NCBI GenBank assembly: GCA_022496205.1
Contig: WTXD01000034.1
Coordinates: forward strand, 205,338 to 269,337
Reading direction: 5' to 3'
From: Gloeopeniophorella convolvens
Taxonomy: Eukaryota; Basidiomycota; Agaricomycetes; Russulales
Length of the DNA stretch: 64,000 bases
The notes under the pieces were generated by a model. That model was not told where the DNA came from and made no database searches. It saw nothing but the letters and a program-made list of their open reading frames with translations. Below, piece after piece: positions 48,723-59,164 of the stretch; within the stretch, counting starts at the first letter, position 1, and each line of letters begins with the position of its first letter. The translations under genes and the position numbers were made by a program.

Positions 48723-49089
48723 TGTTGAAGCGCAGCAGAGGGTGGAGTGACAACTGAAGGACACAGAGTGACGCTCAGTCAGAGAAGGTCAAAAGACTGA
48801 GGCTACAGAGGCGAAGAAAGAGGTCCTTATATACAGTAAGGAGCGACAGATAGCATGTGATAAATACTGCTTAGAAAGCCTAGGAGACCCACATGAAACG
48901 GAGTAAGAGTGGGTACCGGAGTACAAGGTGGGTCATGGAATGCCCTAGAATAGTCCAGAACATGGAAACGAATGTGGGGCTGAACACAGCCTTAAGTCTA
49001 GAACATTATGTACACAGATAAGATAGTCCTTGATCATTAGGTCCATATCTAATCTAATCAGAGCTGCCAGGACACTGTCCGTCTCAACA
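48723..49089 (-). repeat. Copia-1 5' LTR (367 bp, internally deleted)
   Basis: Same ends as the 3' LTR but 118 bp shorter. The missing part lies exactly between the two CAGTCAGAGAAGGTCAAAAG copies, so slippage or recombination between direct repeats explains it. Confidence 0.85.
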
Positions 49090-49090
49090 G

Positions 49091-49490
49091 AGGCTGGAGG
49101 CAATCGGCCTCCGGTACGTCGAGTTCAAAGCTGAAGACCTCGCGATGCTTGGGCGAACAAGTCCCTCACGCGGATTCCCTGGTAACCTCGTCGATTGACA
49201 AAGGAGAACAGGCTTAAGGCCTTAGAGTACAACTGCTACACCTTAAGTACTACGAAGATATCGGTTTACATAATGTCCTAGTATCGAGTCGTACCGAGTC
49301 AGAACGGACTCAAGGTGGGTCTCCTAGGTAGAAGTACAATAGGGGTCCAATGGCATAAGGGGCGCGTCAAGAAGTATGGAGGAATGTATGACAAATGAAA
49401 GATAAGTGTCCCCGAGTCATGGAGCCGGAACAGAGCTCGTATCGTACACGAAAGATAAGGAAAAAGAAAAGTATCGTACAGTTCGTGACA
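49091..49490 (-). repeat. Gypsy-2 3' LTR, 5 bases short
   Basis: Matches 56315-56717 with very few differences. On the minus strand the sequence before it (GTAAGAGGGACGCAA) is purine-rich and could serve as polypurine tract. Confidence 0.85.
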
Positions 49491-50990
49491 TTGCGTCCCT
49501 CTTACGTCTGAAGTCGCCTCGACTTCAATCCTCGTTCTGCGTACCAAAGTCCACGTCGTGATCGCTCGTACCTTCGGGTCTCTCTGCTGGTCCCTGCCTC
49601 GCCGTACGCCTTGCTAACAGGTCTCTTCGTCTGCCCAGATCCGACTCGACCAGTGGTGTAGGAGTGGCGTGACGCGGTTAGCCGAGTGCTGCCGCGCGTT
49701 GTGGACCGCCTGTATGCGGGACTCAAGGCAGGCGCCTCAAGTCGTCGTCGGATTTGGAGGATGCGCATGTTCGCGTCGCGCGCTTTCTCTCCAGCTCGTC
49801 GATGTCGTACTGGACGCGCTTCCTCTTGCGCATCTCCTGTCCTAGACGGAAAGCGTCGGCGGTGAGCCGTCATCCCACAGGTCTCGAACGATGCCGAGAA
49901 GGTGGTTGTCCTGCGCCATGAGTCGGTCCTCGGTCTCAGGGCAGGTGGTCGGGCTTTTTGTGCCGAACCGGAGTCGCGTACAGTCTATACCGTGTCCATC
50001 TCGTCATATTCTCCTCGACTGCGACCATGAACGGGCAGGGCACGTCAGTGACTTCTTCACCCAGGGAGCGATGATGAGTCGTCCGTCGTACTTGACGGAT
50101 GGTCTCGGACGTGATGACGTGCTGGTCGTTTCGGAAGAAACCTTCGGAGAGGAGGTCGCGCGGGAGTCGTGGGTTTTTCAGGCGTAGCGCCTGGTAGGCC
50201 TGGTCGGCCAGCGAGTGAGAACGAGCATGAGCTCCTGGCTCAGCTCGGCGATCATGCCCTTCGGTAGTCCGTTGTCAAAGCGTACCAGCGTGGCCGAGCA
50301 GTCGTCGATGCGTTCGTAGAACCGTTTGGACAACTGGGCCTTCATGTCAGTTAGACGAACTGACTTGAGGTCCCAGTTGAACCCCGTGTCTCGAACGTCG
50401 CGGTGATAAGATGGTCCAGGTAGTCCTGGTTGCGTCCCTTGACGCGCTTCCTCTCGCTCTCTTCTTCGTCCAGGTCGATGATCGTGTTTCCCACGACAAC
50501 GTGAGTAGGTCCGACAGGTGTGCCGGTCCTCGCAGCGTGGAAGCGGGGACGAACTGGGCAGAATGGTGGCTGACCCTTCGACTCGAGGGTTTGTCGGCTC
50601 TGCTTCCACTGTTACCGCTTCTACCTTCGGGCTCGAAGGTGTGACGACGCTGGCAGAGACTGAGCGGATGGGAACAGGCATAGGAATCGTACTCCTTCGG
50701 TGACCATGATGGTCTCCTCGAAGAAGGTCGGCGGGGTCGGGGGACGCGAGCTGGCGATGGAGTCGGTGTCGGTACGGAGGTATTCGATGTTCGGGATAGG
50801 CGGGGAGCCGGGGAGCTCGATTCGATGGAGAACGGAGAAACGGTGGTGGGGACTGGAGACATGGTAGGAGTAGGAGTGGAGACGGGTAAGAAGTCGAGTA
50901 GAACGTTGTGATCGCTAGAGTGACTGAAGTCGCTGAAGGTAACGATGAAAATTACCCCCCTCTTATAGTCAGCGTCGACCACGGCGCTTA
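49491..50990 (-). other. Extra region between Gypsy-2 chromodomain and 3' LTR
   Basis: About 1.45 kb after the integrase. Minus-strand frames are Ser/Pro/Thr-rich (PTPTMSPVPTTVSPF), followed by stretches such as KAQLSKRFYERIDDCSATLV. No retroviral domain is recognised. It may be an accessory ORF, captured host sequence or diverged 3' UTR. A purine run (TATAAGAGGGGGGTAA) lies at its upstream border near 50,960. Confidence 0.55.
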
Positions 50991-52200
50991 GATAGGGTAT
51001 CGGATGCCGGTCCTGTGGCATCAGGATGTTCCGTGTGATAGAGGTTCAGCAGGTCGTCCGCGTGAACGTCGGACGCTGCGATCCACTCGTTATCCGAGTC
51101 TGGGTAGCCCTTCCATTTCACGAGGTACTGCAGCTGACGGCGGAAGAAGCGAGAGTTCTGAATGGATTCGACTTCGTACTCTTCTTCTCCTTTGATGAGG
51201 TCAGGTGGAGGACGGGGAAGTTCTCGCCGTGTTCCCGTGTCTCGCGATAAGGAAGAAGGCGGGACACGTGAAAGACGTCGTGAATCTCATCGATGGGGGA
51301 AGTTCCAGTTGGAATGTCACCGGGGATAGTTTCCGTATGATGCGGAAGGGACCATGGCGTCGAGGGGCTAGTTTCAGCGTTGGATACGCTGTCGGTAAGT
51401 GACTTCCCTCGAGCCACACAAGGTCTCCTTCTGCCAACGTAGGCAGCTGACCACCGGCCTTCCGCTTCATCATGTCAGCTGTCCATTCTAGAGCTTCTCG
51501 CGCCGCAAGGCGGTGACTGCGCAGCAGTTCGAGTCGATCAGTGATCCGGGTATCGATGAGGCCGTTCCTATCGGCCAATCAGAATGAGGGTGGTAGCCCA
51601 TCAGGGCTTCGAACGGGGATAGTTTCGTCGCAGCACTCTTCCAGGAGTTGTGCGAGAATTCTGCGAATGGAAGCCAGTCGGCCCAGTCATCCTGTCTGCC
51701 ATTCACCCAAAACCGCAGGTACTGTTCGAGCTGCTGGTTAACGCGCTCAGTCTGTCCGTCGGTCTGGGGGTGGTAGGCTGTGGAGATGTTTTGGCTGATG
51801 CCAGGCGTCGGCACAGCTCGCGGGTGAAAGAGGATGCAAACGAGGGTCGCGATCAGAGATGATACGGCGTGGTAGTCCAAATCGTCGGTAGACGTTGTCC
51901 AGATATAGCTTCGCCACTCCTTCGGCTGTGATCGTTTCATTGCAGGGTACGAATACCGCACCCTTCGTGCAATCGTGGTCAACGATCACGAGAATAGAGT
52001 CGAAGCCACGAGATATCGGGAGTTTGACGATGAAGTCCATCGACACGGTCTGGAACGGACCTGCATCCGGGTCGGCATAGATCGGCATGAGTTCCGGTTT
52101 CTGCGATTAGTCCGGACTTTCAGCGCTTGACAGTCAGCGCATCCATTAACGTAGTTCTTGACGAACTCGTTAAGGCCCGGCCAGTCCCACTGTCGCCGTA
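50990..52200 (-). pseudogene. Gypsy-2 integrase and chromodomain, frame-broken
   Basis: The zinc-binding region ends YVNGCADCQALK. The catalytic core has [20 protein letters not shown] and ISDRDPR in one frame and [20 protein letters not shown] in another (break near 51,830-51,900). GDLVWLEGSHLPTAYPTLKL follows. The chromodomain at about 51,030-51,190 reads LQYLVKWKGYPDSDNEWIAA. Confidence 0.85.
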
Positions 52201-53791
52201 TCAACTCCTGGGTATTCGTGATGCCGGGGTGTCCGGCGGAAGGGGTGTCGTGATGAGCGCGAACGATATCGCGCCTGAGTGTTTCATCCGTGTCGGCCGG
52301 TATCCAGAGTTGGCCTTTCTCCGTACGCCACCAGCCATCAGCCTGCTTTTCGCATCCGGGGGTGCTTTCGTTTTATCGCCCCAGAGTTGGGCTACTCTGG
52401 TTCGATCTTCGAGTGACGGGGTTCCGGTTAGGAAAGTGGAATTTATGAAGATGTCGGGAGGAAGTATGGCCACTTCTTCATGTTCGATGGATCCGTCATC
52501 GTGGTCAGGTCGTCGCGAGAGAGCGTCCGCAGGGGTATGGAGTTTTCCAGGGACGTGCTGGATAACGAAGTTAAACTCGGCGAGGTCCTCGTGCCATCGC
52601 GCCTGGCGATGCGAGACCTTCCGAGTGTCCTTAAAGAATAATAAGTTACGATGGTCCGTGAGTATCGTAATCGGGTATTTGGCTCCTGCTAAGTAATGGC
52701 GCCATTCCTTCAGCGCCTTTATAATAGCTAAGAGTTCTCGGTCGTAGACGTCGTATCTTTGTTCAACAGGTGCGAATGAGTGCGAATAGTATGCTATAGG
52801 GTGTCGTCGTCCATCGACACCCTTCTGTGAAAGTACTGCGCCACATGCAAAGGAGGAAGCATCTGTCTCGAGAAAGAAGGGTTTATCGTGATCGACATGA
52901 ATAAGTACGGGGTTAGAAAGGAAAGCGTCCTTCAGTCGTTCGTAAGCAAGTTGGCAATCATCAGTCCAGTGGAAGGGGTATCGTTTTTCGTAAGAGTATT
53001 CAAAGGGCGTGCGATCTTACCAAAGTCCCTGATGAAGCGGCGATAGAAGTTTCCGAATCCAAGGAATGCTCGTACCTGCTTGACGGTTTTCGGGACAGGC
53101 CAGTCCTTGATACCGTCAAGCTTTACGGGGTCCATCTCAATCTGATCACCGTTTAGGATCATACCAAGGTAGTCCACCTTTGTACTCTCAAAGGTGCACT
53201 TCTCCGGCTTCAGGTATAGGTCGTTATCGAGTAACTTCTGAAGTACTTTCTCGACCATGCGTCGGTGGAGATCGATGTCGTCGGGGGTCGCGATGAGAAT
53301 GTCGTCCATATAGATGAACACGAGACCAGAGTCGATCTCGTCCTTGAACAACTCGTTCATCATAGTCTGGAATGTGGATGGGGAATTCGTAAGCCGAAGT
53401 ACATGACCATGGGTTCAAAGAAGCCACGGTTCGTTTTGAACGCGGCTTTCCATTGGTCGCCTTCTTTGATGCGGATATTGTTGTATCCCCATCGTACGTC
53501 GAACTTCGTGTAGAGTCGGGCAGTCTGGAGTTTATGAAGTATCTCTTCGATGAGCGGAAGAGGATAGTTGTTCTTTACTGTATAGGTATTCAGCTGGCGG
53601 TAATCCTGTACAGGTCGGAGTTTCCCGTCCTTCTTTTTAACAAAGAAGAAGGGAGAAGCGTATGGGGAGCTAGACGGTCGGATGTATCCCTTCTTCAGAT
53701 GTTCGTCCAGGAAGGACTCTAACGCCGTCTGCTCTGAAGGGGACAAGGGATATATTTTACAGGGGAGTGATGGTGGCGCGTCGTCCTTCAA
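52201..53791 (-). pseudogene. Gypsy-2 reverse transcriptase and RNase H, frame-broken
   Basis: RT fingers/palm are in 53,360-53,791 ([39 protein letters not shown]). The frame breaks near 53,380, then [15 protein letters not shown] lies in 52,932-53,363. RNase H (52,480-52,980) has a TDASSFACGAVLSQK motif and HVPGKLHTPADALSRRPD. Confidence 0.88.
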
Positions 53792-53799
53792 GTCGATGG

Positions 53800-55095
53800 G
53801 ATGATCCCAGGGTCGTGACTCTGGAATCTCTGCGCCGCCTCCTCACTAACACCTTGTCGAAGCGTCGATAATGCGGGGGAATGGGATCGGGTTTAGTTTT
53901 ACTTGGATCGAGTGCAGCTTCGGCAAGCTGCTGCGCCTGAGTCACTCGGAAGAGGCGAACCTCGTCGACAAGTTCCGGCGGCGAGCCGAAGTAGATTTCA
54001 TCTTCTGCATCTAGGTTCAGGGGTTCTACTCCTGAGAGATAGAGCTGAACGTGAGCGTGTGCTTCTTCTTCCCATTCCGCCAGGGAATGGACGTTTGATA
54101 CACGCGCTCCTGCTCTAAATGTCGTAGGCGTGGGTTTCCACGAAGATGCGTCTGAAGTGGAAAGGATGATGGGATGGAAGTCGTCTGCTACTCGTCGTTC
54201 ACCCCATAGAATCGGGGGTTGGAATAGTCGTAGCCAGGGGAATCCGAGGATAATGCGTTCTCCTCCGATACTGGAAATGTAGAAGCGCTGGGAATGTGAT
54301 TTTCCTCCAGCTGATATGTCGAATTCGGTGTAGTGAGTGATATCACCGGACCGGTTTCGGGTCCATCCGCGTTTCGAATGATGCGGGGATGAGCAAGTCG
54401 CTTCACTTGGAGGCCGTGCTGCTTCACGACCTTCCAGTCGATGATATTGTCGGTAGCCCCGCTGTCGACCAGGGCTTTGTCGTCGATCCTTTTATGTGCA
54501 CTTCGGATGTAAAGGGGAACTCTGATCGCATTTTCGGCATAGGAGAGTCGTACTAGTACATCGGTGCTGAAGACGGCTCGAGTAAGGATCGCTCTACTCA
54601 AGCTTGTTGAAAATCCTGGACGCTGAAGTCCTTGTCCTTCTCGAGGACACTAAAGATGGACTCCTTTTCTGCGTCGGATGCGTTTGCCAGATATGCTGCA
54701 AACGTCTGTGGGGAAATGGAGGGAGTAGTAGAGGTGGAGGGAGTCGGTGTAGTGGGGTTCGTCGTGTCGATCTGTCGTTGACGCGTTTCCCGAGGACGTG
54801 AGTCCTTTTGCGGGCAGGAGCGTGAAACATGTCCCTGCTGGCCGCAGTGGAAACAGCGTCCCTGCTGCATGTACAAGGTCCGCTCGTCAGGCGTGAGCTT
54901 CTTCCCTTTCTGATGGACGAATGACTGGGTCTGATTGACTGTCACTGTGTCCACGTCCATGGGGACTACTCCATCGTTACGGGGTGGTTGCCCTCCTCCT
55001 CCAGGGCGTCGTATCTGGAACGTGGCTGCTGTCTCGGGGTGTCCTGGTTTCCGTAGATTTCTTTCATGAGCTGATACTGGAGCTGCTGGTCGCAA
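53800..55095 (-). pseudogene. Gypsy-2 CCHC knuckle and protease region
   Basis: The CCHC motif is CFHCGQQGHVSRSCP (54,598-55,095). The aspartic-protease-like segment has ALVDSGATDNIIDWKVV (54,188-54,601). A linker toward RT follows, with frame breaks around 53,830 and 54,600. Confidence 0.8.
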
Positions 55096-56309
55096 AGCTT
55101 CTCAGCCCATTGATCGAAGGTCCATCGTGTGCTGCCGGGGTTTACTCCGAATACGTCCCTCCCTGTCGTGCGGTTTCCCGGACGAGGGCGTTGGGGAACG
55201 AGCGAAGGAACATAATGATGGTGGACTCGGCGTCGAGGTGGAAGTTCCCTCTCTCTGCAAGGGTACGGAACTTTCCGATATACTCCTCGATCGGTTCGGG
55301 AGCTCGGAATTTCATGTTCGCCAGGAGAAGTTTGGCGTTGACGCGGTTCCTCGATTTAGGAACCGTTTGTCAAGGGTATCTTTAAACACCGTCCATGCGG
55401 TGTCCCTCGTCGCGAAGGGTACTGGTGGGTCAAGGACGCTGTTTGCCTTGATTTTCTCCAGCCACTCGATCTGCCTTTGGACCCAGTCGGTCACAATGGC
55501 GCCTCGAAAGTATGTGAGGCAGAAGGAGATTTTTTTCAGTGGGTCGGTGAATGTCGAGTTCTCGTCGTTCAGGAATGCGTAGAGGTTGAACTGCCGCATG
55601 AAGTCGGCATATCGTTTGGATTCTCCGTTAAAGATGAACGGAGCTTCTCCTGTGAGTTTCCCGTTATCTCGACGGGCGGCGGTGATCGTGGAGTCGACTC
55701 GGGTTTCTTCAGCCATCTCGCGCGCTGGTATGGATGTAGGATCAGGTGTCGGGGATATGAGTGCCGCGGCGGCTTCTTCAAGACGTCGTGCGACGCCTGT
55801 GAGGTCGGAGGAGTTCTGGGGTTGGGTAGAAGTGGGAGTCGTGTGTTCTGGAGAGTCGTGGGCGGGGTGTTCGCGAAACCACTGTACTACCTGGTCTCGA
55901 TTCGGTATCCCTAGTGCGACTACGGGTGAGGTGATTTCGTATCTCTGGTGGATTCCGGACCACTGGACGTAGTTCCAGCCTTGGTCGCTCGAGAAGTGTA
56001 CTCGTAGGGTCTGTCCGCTGAGGACTAGATAATAACCGTTCTCTCGGTCGTGGAAGATTCCTCGTAGTCCTTCTCCTCTGAGTTCAGGGGGAGCGACGTC
56101 CTCGTCCTGTGCAAAAGGAAGTCGGACAGTCACAAGTTCTGCGATCGTCGGCTCTCGAGACTGAGAAGCCTGTTCTAATGTCACGGCCTGAGCCGGCGCG
56201 AGCGGAGCTGGCGAGGGCTGAGACGAGCGAGGTTCGGTAAGTCGGTCTCGATGTGAGCCGGTCCTCGAAGGCGCACGTGAGTGTGCACGGGATCCTGGAT
56301 AAGACGTGA
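55096..56309 (-). pseudogene. Gypsy-2 gag
   Basis: Contains PFIFNGESKRYADFMRQFNL, TYFRGAIVTDWVQRQIEWLE and a DTAWTVFKDTLDKRF segment, typical of Ty3-type capsid regions, preceded by a Ser/Pro-rich N-terminus. A frame break near 55,320 separates it from the CCHC part. Confidence 0.8.
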
Positions 56310-56717
56310 TGTCTGAAGCTGGAGGCAATCGGCCTCCGGTACGTCGAGTTCAAAGCTGAAGACCTCGCGATGCTTGGGCGAACAAGTCCCTCACGCGGAT
56401 TCCCTGGTAACCTCGTCGATTGACAAAGGAGAACAGGCTTAAGGCCTTAGAGTACAACTGCTACGCCTTAAGTACTACGAAGATATCGGTTTACATAATG
56501 TCCTAGTATCGAGTCGTACCGAGTCAGAACGGACTCAAGGTGGGTCTCCTAGGTAGAAGTACAATAGGGGTCCAATGGCATAAGGGGCGCGTCAAGAAGT
56601 ATGGAGGAATTGTATGACGAATGAAAGATAAGCGTCCCCGAGTCATGGAGCCGGAACGGAGCTCGTATCGTACACGAAAGATAAGGGAAAAAGAAAAGTA
56701 TCGTACAGTTCGTGACA
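56310..56717 (-). repeat. Gypsy-2 5' LTR (408 bp)
   Basis: Complete, TGTCTGAAGCTGG...GTTCGTGACA. The gag reading frame runs out of it on the minus strand. Confidence 0.85.
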
Positions 56718-58132
56718 ACGACGGAGTACCGGTTGTCGATGCGGATGAGGCGACCGTGGTTGAAGTGGAGGTTGCCTTCAGTGGTGAGGACACGGCCGTC
56801 GAGGAAGTCAATATGACGAAGGGGAATTCTTGCTCCTTCGTAGAGTCGTTGGGTGCCGAACGCGAGGTCTTTGAAGGTGTGGATGAGGTGGTAGGTAAAG
56901 TCGTAACGGATGGCACCAAGGGGAAGTTCTCGACAAGGGGGAGTGTAAGCGGTGACGGTGCAGATGTACTGTGGTGCGTATGGTGGACCTTGTCCATTTA
57001 CACGCGTGGAAGGGATGGTGATATAGTGCTTGGGAAGGATGATCGACCTGAAGGGACGGACTTCAGGGAGGAACTCGTCGAAATGGGTGAGGTAGTAGAG
57101 GGCGCTGCTGATGCGAGGGACGTGGAAAGGCTGGTGGTGATTGCCAATTGCCGCTGGGTAGCCGTGTAGGACTTGGGCGATGCGCTCGTGATAGTAGTGG
57201 TTAGTGTGAGCGCAGTCAGGAGATGGTGCACGGCGAGGGAGAACGAAGTGGTTCTCGGCGTAGTCAGTGAGGTCCTCACTGAACTCAGAGATGGAGGGAG
57301 AGCGACGAGGTGGAGCTTGGTATGGAGGGGGTGCTTGATCAGGGATTTGCTCGATTGCAACGTCGACTAAGATCTCAAGAGCGGGAGCGGGTGCTGGATT
57401 GGGAGCGAAGATTAAAGGGGATACCGTCGCTGCTCGCGAGGGTATGGGAGTTGATTCAAGATGAGGAGTAGGAGCAGGAGCAGGACTGAGCGCAGAAGTA
57501 TGTGTCGACGATGCAGGATGAGGAGAAGGGGCAAGGATAGAGAGATGCGAAGGGGAGTAAAGAGGCGAAAAACGCGACAGGCGAGGCTGGGGAGTGGATA
57601 CAATAGGGGAGGCTGGAGTAGGCTCGACCAAGGGGTTGGGAGCTTGTTTACCAGTGCGAGAGGGGCCAGGAGTGGGAGACTGAGGAATGGCTGAAGTGCG
57701 TACTATTTCTGCAAAGCGTTCTTGCACCTGTTGAGCTCTGAGGCAGACTAGAAAGTCGAAGGCTGAATGATGAGGAGAGGGAGAGTGAGGTGGTACTGTG
57801 AGAACATCGAGGATTTGTCCTGGTTCGACATCGATCGGAGATGGGGAGCGCGGATGGTATGATGGAGAACAAGGCGTGGGTGAAGGACAAGGAGTGGAGA
57901 CGAGAGGAGGGTATTGAAGTTCAGGAGACAGTCCACGAGTGGGAGTGCCGTAGTCAAGAGGGTTGGACGGTCCAGAGGTGGGAGCGTCAAGGTCAAGATA
58001 GGATGAGGGGCGAATCAGTGCCTGAGGTTGAGTACGGTCCGAGAGGAGCGCAGTCCGGGGTGCAGTGATTCCAGAGTAAGAGTAAGACACTAAGTGTCGC
58101 AGCTAATCAGAGGTTGTAAGAGACTGTCCAAA
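56718..58132 (-). pseudogene. Gypsy-1 gag-like proline-rich ORF, truncated
   Basis: Minus-strand frame open from about 58,090 to the Gypsy-2 LTR. It is very Pro/Ser/Thr-rich (PSPTPCSPSYHPRSPSPID) and ends with a more structured part, YLTHFDEFLPEVRPFRSIIL and LHFNHGRLIRIDNRYSVVV. It lies just inside the Gypsy-1 5' LTR, where gag should be. Its CCHC-bearing C-terminus was lost. Confidence 0.65.
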
Positions 58133-58787
58133 TGTCAGAACTCACTCGCGGTGTGCACGCAGAGAGGATAGCAGAGGGTTTGGAGAGTGTCACAAGGAGG
58201 AAGACAGAAGATGAGCTGCGATATGCAGGAACGGAGTGGGAACACACTAACAGTGCTATTGCAGTGCTAGGTATAGATGAGAGTGCCACAGATGGACAGT
58301 CTGAGGACCACTGGGCGATACATGGGGGTCTTATATACTACTGGAGACCCCCCAGACGAATCTGGTCTAATTACTGATGGGGATTCCAGAGGGGATTCCC
58401 CATAACCTCTCCTCTCTGATACGCTTCTTAGATTCCATCGCAGAGTGGGGCTTGAGGCCCCATGGAGTTCTTGATGATCAGAGTCCCAAAGAGGACGCAT
58501 GAAGTGTTTCACCTTGATCAAGGTTCTAGTTACTTTGGGACGAGTAATATGGCCATTCTGAGAGATCCCTAGTCCGGGATCATGGGGGTATTCCAGGGTT
58601 AATTGGCCATTAGGGAGTAGGGCGAGGAATGGGGGTGAAGGGTCACGTGATGCATTTTGACTTGTAGTCGCAAAGTGAGTGGTACGCGTCACATTGTGAG
58701 CGACGCGTAGGGTATTTACTGGTAGGGCTGGATTCGCTCTAGTGTTCTGAGTAGTTCGACCTCCTTGAGGCCCTAGTGTTCGTGACA
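58133..58787 (-). repeat. Gypsy-1 5' LTR
   Basis: 655 bp, nearly identical to 38732-39387. On the minus strand the bases just inside it read TTTGGACAGTCTCTTAC; the TGG start suits a tRNA primer site, but the tRNA is not identified. Confidence 0.9.
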
Positions 58788-58792
58788 CTTCC

Positions 58793-58818
58793 TGTCCTGA
58801 GTCCTGTCTGTCTCAACA
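58793..58818. repeat. Copia-like solo LTR, right remnant
   Basis: The 26 bases TGTCCTGAGTCC...CTCAACA complete the LTR that starts at 38232. They are followed directly by ATATA, matching the left flank. Confidence 0.8.
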
Positions 58819-58823
58819 ATATA

Positions 58824-59164
58824 TAGGCTATTCCGGCAAGATTTTGTGATTTCAAGCATTTGCAGATATGCAGGCCACTATGACAAACAGGCCTGCACCA
58901 AAGGTGTTTAGAATCTGTCATGACTTACTCCTACCAACACATGGGGAGCAGAGGTGGTGTATGTTGGAAGAGTAGTTTGATGACTGGCATTGTCATGACT
59001 CCACTAGGGCTTCAAGGAGGTCGAGATGCTTAGGGTTTAGGACGATGCGAGACGCGGAGAAGGAGCTGTGAGGAGCGGAGTGACAAGTAGCGACAATGAA
59101 CATGTCGAGCGGAGTGCGTACCAGGTGAACTGGGTATCCCTCAGAGAAGGATGAGGGATACCCC
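58824..59164. other. Spacer with inverted diverged Gypsy LTR tail and a hairpin
   Basis: At 58,992-59,030 the + strand reads TGTCATGACTCCACTAGGGC, then TTCAAGGAGGTCGAGATGC. This resembles the reverse complement of the Gypsy-1 LTR end (38,732-type LTR), so it is probably an old inverted LTR fragment. A perfect 12-bp hairpin lies at 59132-59163. Confidence 0.55.
59132..59163. repeat. Perfect 12-bp inverted repeat (hairpin)
   Basis: GGGTATCCCTCA and TGAGGGATACCC separated by 8 bases (GAGAAGGA), immediately before the inverted Copia LTR. Its role is unknown. Confidence 0.75.

Larger units (their letters stand above)
43035..49089 (-). mobile_element. Copia-1: Ty1/Copia element, defective
   Basis: LTRs TGTTGA...TCAACA at 43035-43519 (485 bp, 3' LTR for the minus-strand element) and 48723-49089 (367 bp, 5' LTR). 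The base run CACGGGGGGA (minus strand) before the 3' LTR is the polypurine tract. Next to the 5' LTR the minus strand reads GGTTATGGGCCCTG, complementary to a CAT-anticodon loop context; this fits the half-tRNA-iMet priming known for Copia. Flanking bases do not match (TCCTA versus GAGGC), so a deletion or recombination followed insertion. Confidence 0.88.
49091..56717 (-). mobile_element. Gypsy-2: chromoviral Gypsy element, truncated at one end
   Basis: LTRs at 49091-49490 and 56310-56717, TGTCTGAAGC...CGTGACA on the + strand. The left copy lacks the outermost TGTCT where it abuts Copia-1. Minus-strand coding order is gag, CCHC/protease, RT, RNase H, integrase, chromodomain, and then an unusual ~1.45 kb before the 3' LTR. 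It lies in the gag-like ORF of Gypsy-1 on its right side. Many frame breaks are present. Confidence 0.88.
38732..58787 (-). mobile_element. Gypsy-1: chromoviral Gypsy (Ty3-type) element, interrupted
   Basis: Flanked by 655-656-bp LTRs (38732-39387 and 58133-58787, TGTCAG...TGACA) and the 5-bp target duplication CTTCC (38727-38731, 58788-58792). Coding runs on the minus strand. A polypurine tract (AAAGAGGGGATAA as read on the minus strand) abuts the 3' LTR at 39388-39400. Remaining parts are a Pro-rich gag-like ORF (56,718-58,100), RT-RNase H and integrase-chromodomain (39,380-43,034). The gag C-terminus with CCHC and the protease are missing, replaced by Copia-1 and Gypsy-2. Confidence 0.9.
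38227..58823. mobile_element. Nested LTR-retrotransposon block
   Basis: The whole block is flanked by the 5-bp repeat ATATA (38227-38231 and 58819-58823). The outermost layer is a Copia-like solo LTR, and everything inside arrived later. Inside are Gypsy-1 with LTRs and its own CTTCC duplication, a 556-bp solo-LTR-like insert, Copia-1 and Gypsy-2. All coding in it is on the minus strand. Confidence 0.9.

Noticed and set aside
49891..57169. Long + strand frames inside the Gypsy elements (for example 56,621-57,169 and 55,477-55,914).
   Set aside because: They are antisense to recognisable gag and pol coding on the minus strand.
56549..58090. A 513-residue proline-rich protein as a host gene.
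   Set aside because: It starts just inside the Gypsy-1 5' LTR, and its last part is Gypsy-2 LTR sequence, so it is a truncated gag-like ORF.
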